Below are positions 62,136 through 64,000 of a stretch of 64,000 bases of DNA, one piece after another; positions within the stretch are counted from its first letter, which is position 1, and every line of letters begins with the position of its first letter. Below the pieces are notes generated by a model. That model was not told where the DNA came from, ran no database searches, and worked only from the letters and a program-made list of their open reading frames with translations. Both the position numbers and the translations under genes were made by a program. Source of the DNA: Leptospiraceae bacterium (GTDB taxonomy: Bacteria; Spirochaetota; Leptospiria; Leptospirales; Leptospiraceae); contig JADJFV010000007.1 in the NCBI GenBank assembly GCA_016708435.1, positions 124,001 through 188,000 on the forward strand, read 5' to 3'.

Positions 62136-62842
62136 TAATTTTTTTGGATAATATAAATCCAGGAAAATAAAAGACCAAGAGAAAGTATATAGCTAGCTAT
62201 TTCGATAAGACTAAATCGAAATAGCCCTGCTAGGCTTGTAACAAAAGCAGTAAAAAGGAAAAGTCCTGCAATTTTAAGCAAAGCGTTCTCCGTTGAAAGC
62301 CAAAACAATACTCCAACAAAGCCAGACATCAAAAAAAAGATAAACCACTTGCAGAGGCTAATCATACGTAGATTCTGAATCGATTCAGTGAGTTGTTCTG
62401 CTGACTTAGCATTTAAAACAGTAGAAATTTTATAATTCTCTGAAAGATCAAAGACGATACAAAACAGAAGCAAACTGTAAAAAACAAAAGGAAGTTTTTG
62501 AGAAAAAGAATTTGATCTAAATCCAATTTCAAATAAAATTAAAAAATAAAAGCTGTAAATGAAAATATAAAAATTATCAACATCTATCGACTTTAAAAAA
62601 CTATCAGAGTAAAATTGATATTTAGTGTTATCAACTACTCCTAATAGGTTATTATAATCTTCCACATTTCCAATTAATTCGAGAGCAATGATTGTTGAAT
62701 TCAAATTGGAATGATTAGAAACGACTGGTTTAGTTGGTATTATAAATAGAAAATAAAATGAGCACAAAATAAAAATTAGCCCCGAGAAAAAAGCAACCAG
62801 AAACAAATCTCTTTTATCAAGGTTTTGAAAGAACATTCCCAT
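62114..62842 (-). CDS. Polytopic membrane protein of unknown function
   Basis: A 242-aa protein with about six TM helices: LFLVAFFSGLIFILCSFYFL near 13-33, IFIYSFYFLILFEIGFRS, LPFVFYSLLLFCIVFDLS, CKWFIFFLMSGFVGVLFW, IAGLFLFTAFVTSLAGLF and ASYILSLGLLFSWIYIIQ. The first loop (about 36-90) is polar. No catalytic motif or family recognised. It follows the PilZ gene by 10 bp and is probably in the same operon, so it may be the membrane partner of a c-di-GMP response. Its end overlaps the convergent CapA-like gene by 22 bp. Confidence 0.75.
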   Translation of the reverse strand: MGMFFQNLDKRDLFLVAFFSGLIFILCSFYFLFIIPTKPVVSNHSNLNSTIIALELIGNVEDYNNLLGVVDNTKYQFYSDSFLKSIDVDNFYIFIYSFYFLILFEIGFRSNSFSQKLPFVFYSLLLFCIVFDLSENYKISTVLNAKSAEQLTESIQNLRMISLCKWFIFFLMSGFVGVLFWLSTENALLKIAGLFLFTAFVTSLAGLFRFSLIEIASYILSLGLLFSWIYIIQKNYHFLFLK

Positions 62843-62852
62843 TTTCTATTTT

Positions 62853-63584
62853 TCAGCGCAGCATAGCAGAGCGATTTTTTAATAAATCCAAATACTTTAA
62901 AATCTTTGATTCAGTTTTTTTATCTGAAAGAAATCTTAATCCATAACCATTTGGTCGATCATACATTTTTCCTTTGTTAATCCAACTCACCTCCGCTTCT
63001 ACAGGTATAGTAAGATTTTCAGGATAGAGAATCAAAGTGCAGGCTTCCCCTTCTTCCAATCGATCTAAAGGTGCCTCTATAAAGATTCCTTTCTCAGAAA
63101 GATTCATTGCCTCAGCTCGGATTAGCTTTGTCTGAGTTTTAATCTCGACATGGAAGCGAACGCTATAGCGCGGAGTATAATGATTAACCACAAATTCCGA
63201 CAAAGTCTTCTTGTCTGCATCCACTTCTGTGTTATAAGAAATCCAAAGTCCCAACCTACTCCCGCTCAGACGATCTACAGAAATTAGTTTTCCTTCCAAA
63301 TCAATTTTTCCATTGTTAAATAAATCCAAGTGCATGAATAAAATCAAATGAGAAAAAGACGAAGGCAAAAACTCAAAGTCTTCCTCATATACTTTTAGGT
63401 AGATATATTCTTTAGAAATTAAACTAGTCTCAAGGTGATAATTTTTTCCGACAATATTTAGGTTGAGAGGAAGACGCACCGATATCGCACTTGTCGATAA
63501 GAAAAAACGTTTAATTAACCTAAGTTTAATAGTTTCGAATCGGAACCAATTCACAGTATTTGAAGTTTTTCTACAAATTGTCAA
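62853..63584 (-). CDS. PilZ-domain c-di-GMP receptor protein
   Basis: A 243-aa protein with a two-part layout typical of YcgR-like proteins: an N-terminal beta domain (about 30-130; PLNLNIVGKNYHLETSLIS) and a PilZ domain (about 135-230). The c-di-GMP motifs are TPRYSVRFHVEI (R-x3-R) and NLSEKGIFIEAP ((D/N)xSxxG). The usual RxxxR appears as RYSVR and is intact. It probably binds c-di-GMP and changes motility or envelope functions. The membrane protein gene follows after 10 bp. The best start within the longer frame is unclear. Confidence 0.88.
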   Translation of the reverse strand: MTICRKTSNTVNWFRFETIKLRLIKRFFLSTSAISVRLPLNLNIVGKNYHLETSLISKEYIYLKVYEEDFEFLPSSFSHLILFMHLDLFNNGKIDLEGKLISVDRLSGSRLGLWISYNTEVDADKKTLSEFVVNHYTPRYSVRFHVEIKTQTKLIRAEAMNLSEKGIFIEAPLDRLEEGEACTLILYPENLTIPVEAEVSWINKGKMYDRPNGYGLRFLSDKKTESKILKYLDLLKNRSAMLR

Positions 63585-63616
63585 ATTACAAGTAAAAAAT
63601 TTAAGTAGTAGAAAAG

Positions 63617-64000
63617 TTAGAGCACTTTAAATAAATTCTTTAGCGCCTTCTTTCCCTTGGTACGATAAACCTTGTAATCACCATCGATGGTAATTATGTT
63701 TGGAATGGAATGCTCTTCCGAAAGAACAATGAGAGAGCCGTCTGCTAAATCCATCGGAAGATCGCGATATTTCTTTGCTAACTCAAGAATTCGAATATAG
63801 TATTCTTTCTTAAACTCCAATGCATGAAGTCCACCGGCTGAAATAAACTCCCAAAAAACAATCTGTGCTCGCACAGAACGACGAAGAAGATGAGAAACCT
63901 CCGCGATTACAAAATCAGATGTATACAAGAAACCTTTATAGGAGCGCATAAAATCAACTATCTGCTCATGATAAGAATCAGATTTATCATAAAGCGCATA
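63617..64000 (-). CDS. PIN-domain protein (VapC-like), 5' end cut by window edge
   Basis: The frame is open to the right edge. The reading YALYDKSDSYHEQIVDFMRS.. (from base 64000) lacks only the first few residues. PIN-domain features are YTSDFVIAEVSHLLRR (the Glu that binds metal), DLPMDLADGSLIVLSEEHSI (Asp pair) and NIITIDGDYKVYR near the end. It is complete at the 3' end and should be an RNase; a chromosomal toxin is likely, but the antitoxin lies outside or is absent. No antitoxin gene is seen downstream. Confidence 0.85.
   Translation of the reverse strand, partial: YALYDKSDSYHEQIVDFMRSYKGFLYTSDFVIAEVSHLLRRSVRAQIVFWEFISAGGLHALEFKKEYYIRILELAKKYRDLPMDLADGSLIVLSEEHSIPNIITIDGDYKVYRTKGKKALKNLFKVL

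Overview
The window is AT-rich chromosomal DNA from a spirochaete, most likely of the Leptospira/Leptonema lineage. The best evidence is a complete periplasmic flagellin (FlaB type, 281 aa, at 58.9 kb). Supporting signs are the many lipoproteins with loose lipoboxes, the dense sensory repertoire (CNB, RsbU/V/W, PilZ, class III cyclase, CHASE and PAS hybrid kinases, MCP-like protein) and a type II NADP-isocitrate dehydrogenase. No rRNA, tRNA, CRISPR array or intact IS was seen.

Layout. 1-7.7 kb: a TonB-dependent receptor cut by the left edge and split by a frameshift, a four-CNB protein, a soluble MCP-like protein, a nucleotidyltransferase with a coupled 58-aa protein, an SDF-type symporter with a duplicated N-terminus, and an ankyrin protein. 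7.7-22 kb: an accessory, envelope-oriented region, all on the minus strand. It holds lipoproteins (one FecR-like), a caspase-like protease with an FN3/TIG lipoprotein, a soluble protein with MotA-cytoplasmic-loop-like repeats beside a FliG-like protein, and secreted Cys-rich proteins. Five transcription units here each start with a copy of the same ~100-bp promoter module: near-consensus -35/-10 plus two palindromic operators (core CCCCAATATTGGGG) 51 bp apart. I read this as one coordinately controlled regulon and as the most novel feature of the window.

22-29 kb: a NarL-type response regulator, an RsbV/RsbW/RsbU-like partner-switching operon, and a membrane class III cyclase. 29-38.5 kb: an enoyl-reductase/saccharopine-dehydrogenase-like protein, a frameshifted membrane protein, and an operon of ECF-like sigma factor, 246-aa protein, CHAT protease and YkgJ-like Cys-cluster protein, which resembles in outline a protease-controlled sigma switch. 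Then come an M23 peptidase, a polysaccharide deacetylase and a decayed PIN toxin pair. 38.6-55.4 kb: an RND pump, a HEAT/SH3 protein, a large lipoprotein, a 628-aa unknown, icd, a hybrid kinase interrupted by an in-frame TGA, and a TolC-RND operon divergent from a DUF2892 gene across two CsoR-like operators, with no membrane-fusion protein gene. 55.5-64 kb: a CHASE hybrid kinase, flaB, two tandem small lipoproteins, a CapA-like phosphoesterase, a membrane protein, a PilZ protein and a PIN protein cut by the right edge.

Several genes are broken by single-base events, three of them at homopolymers or short runs (TonB receptor, MotA-like/FliG-like pair, 30.4-kb membrane protein). Consensus sequence error must therefore be excluded before any is called a pseudogene or a recoding site.
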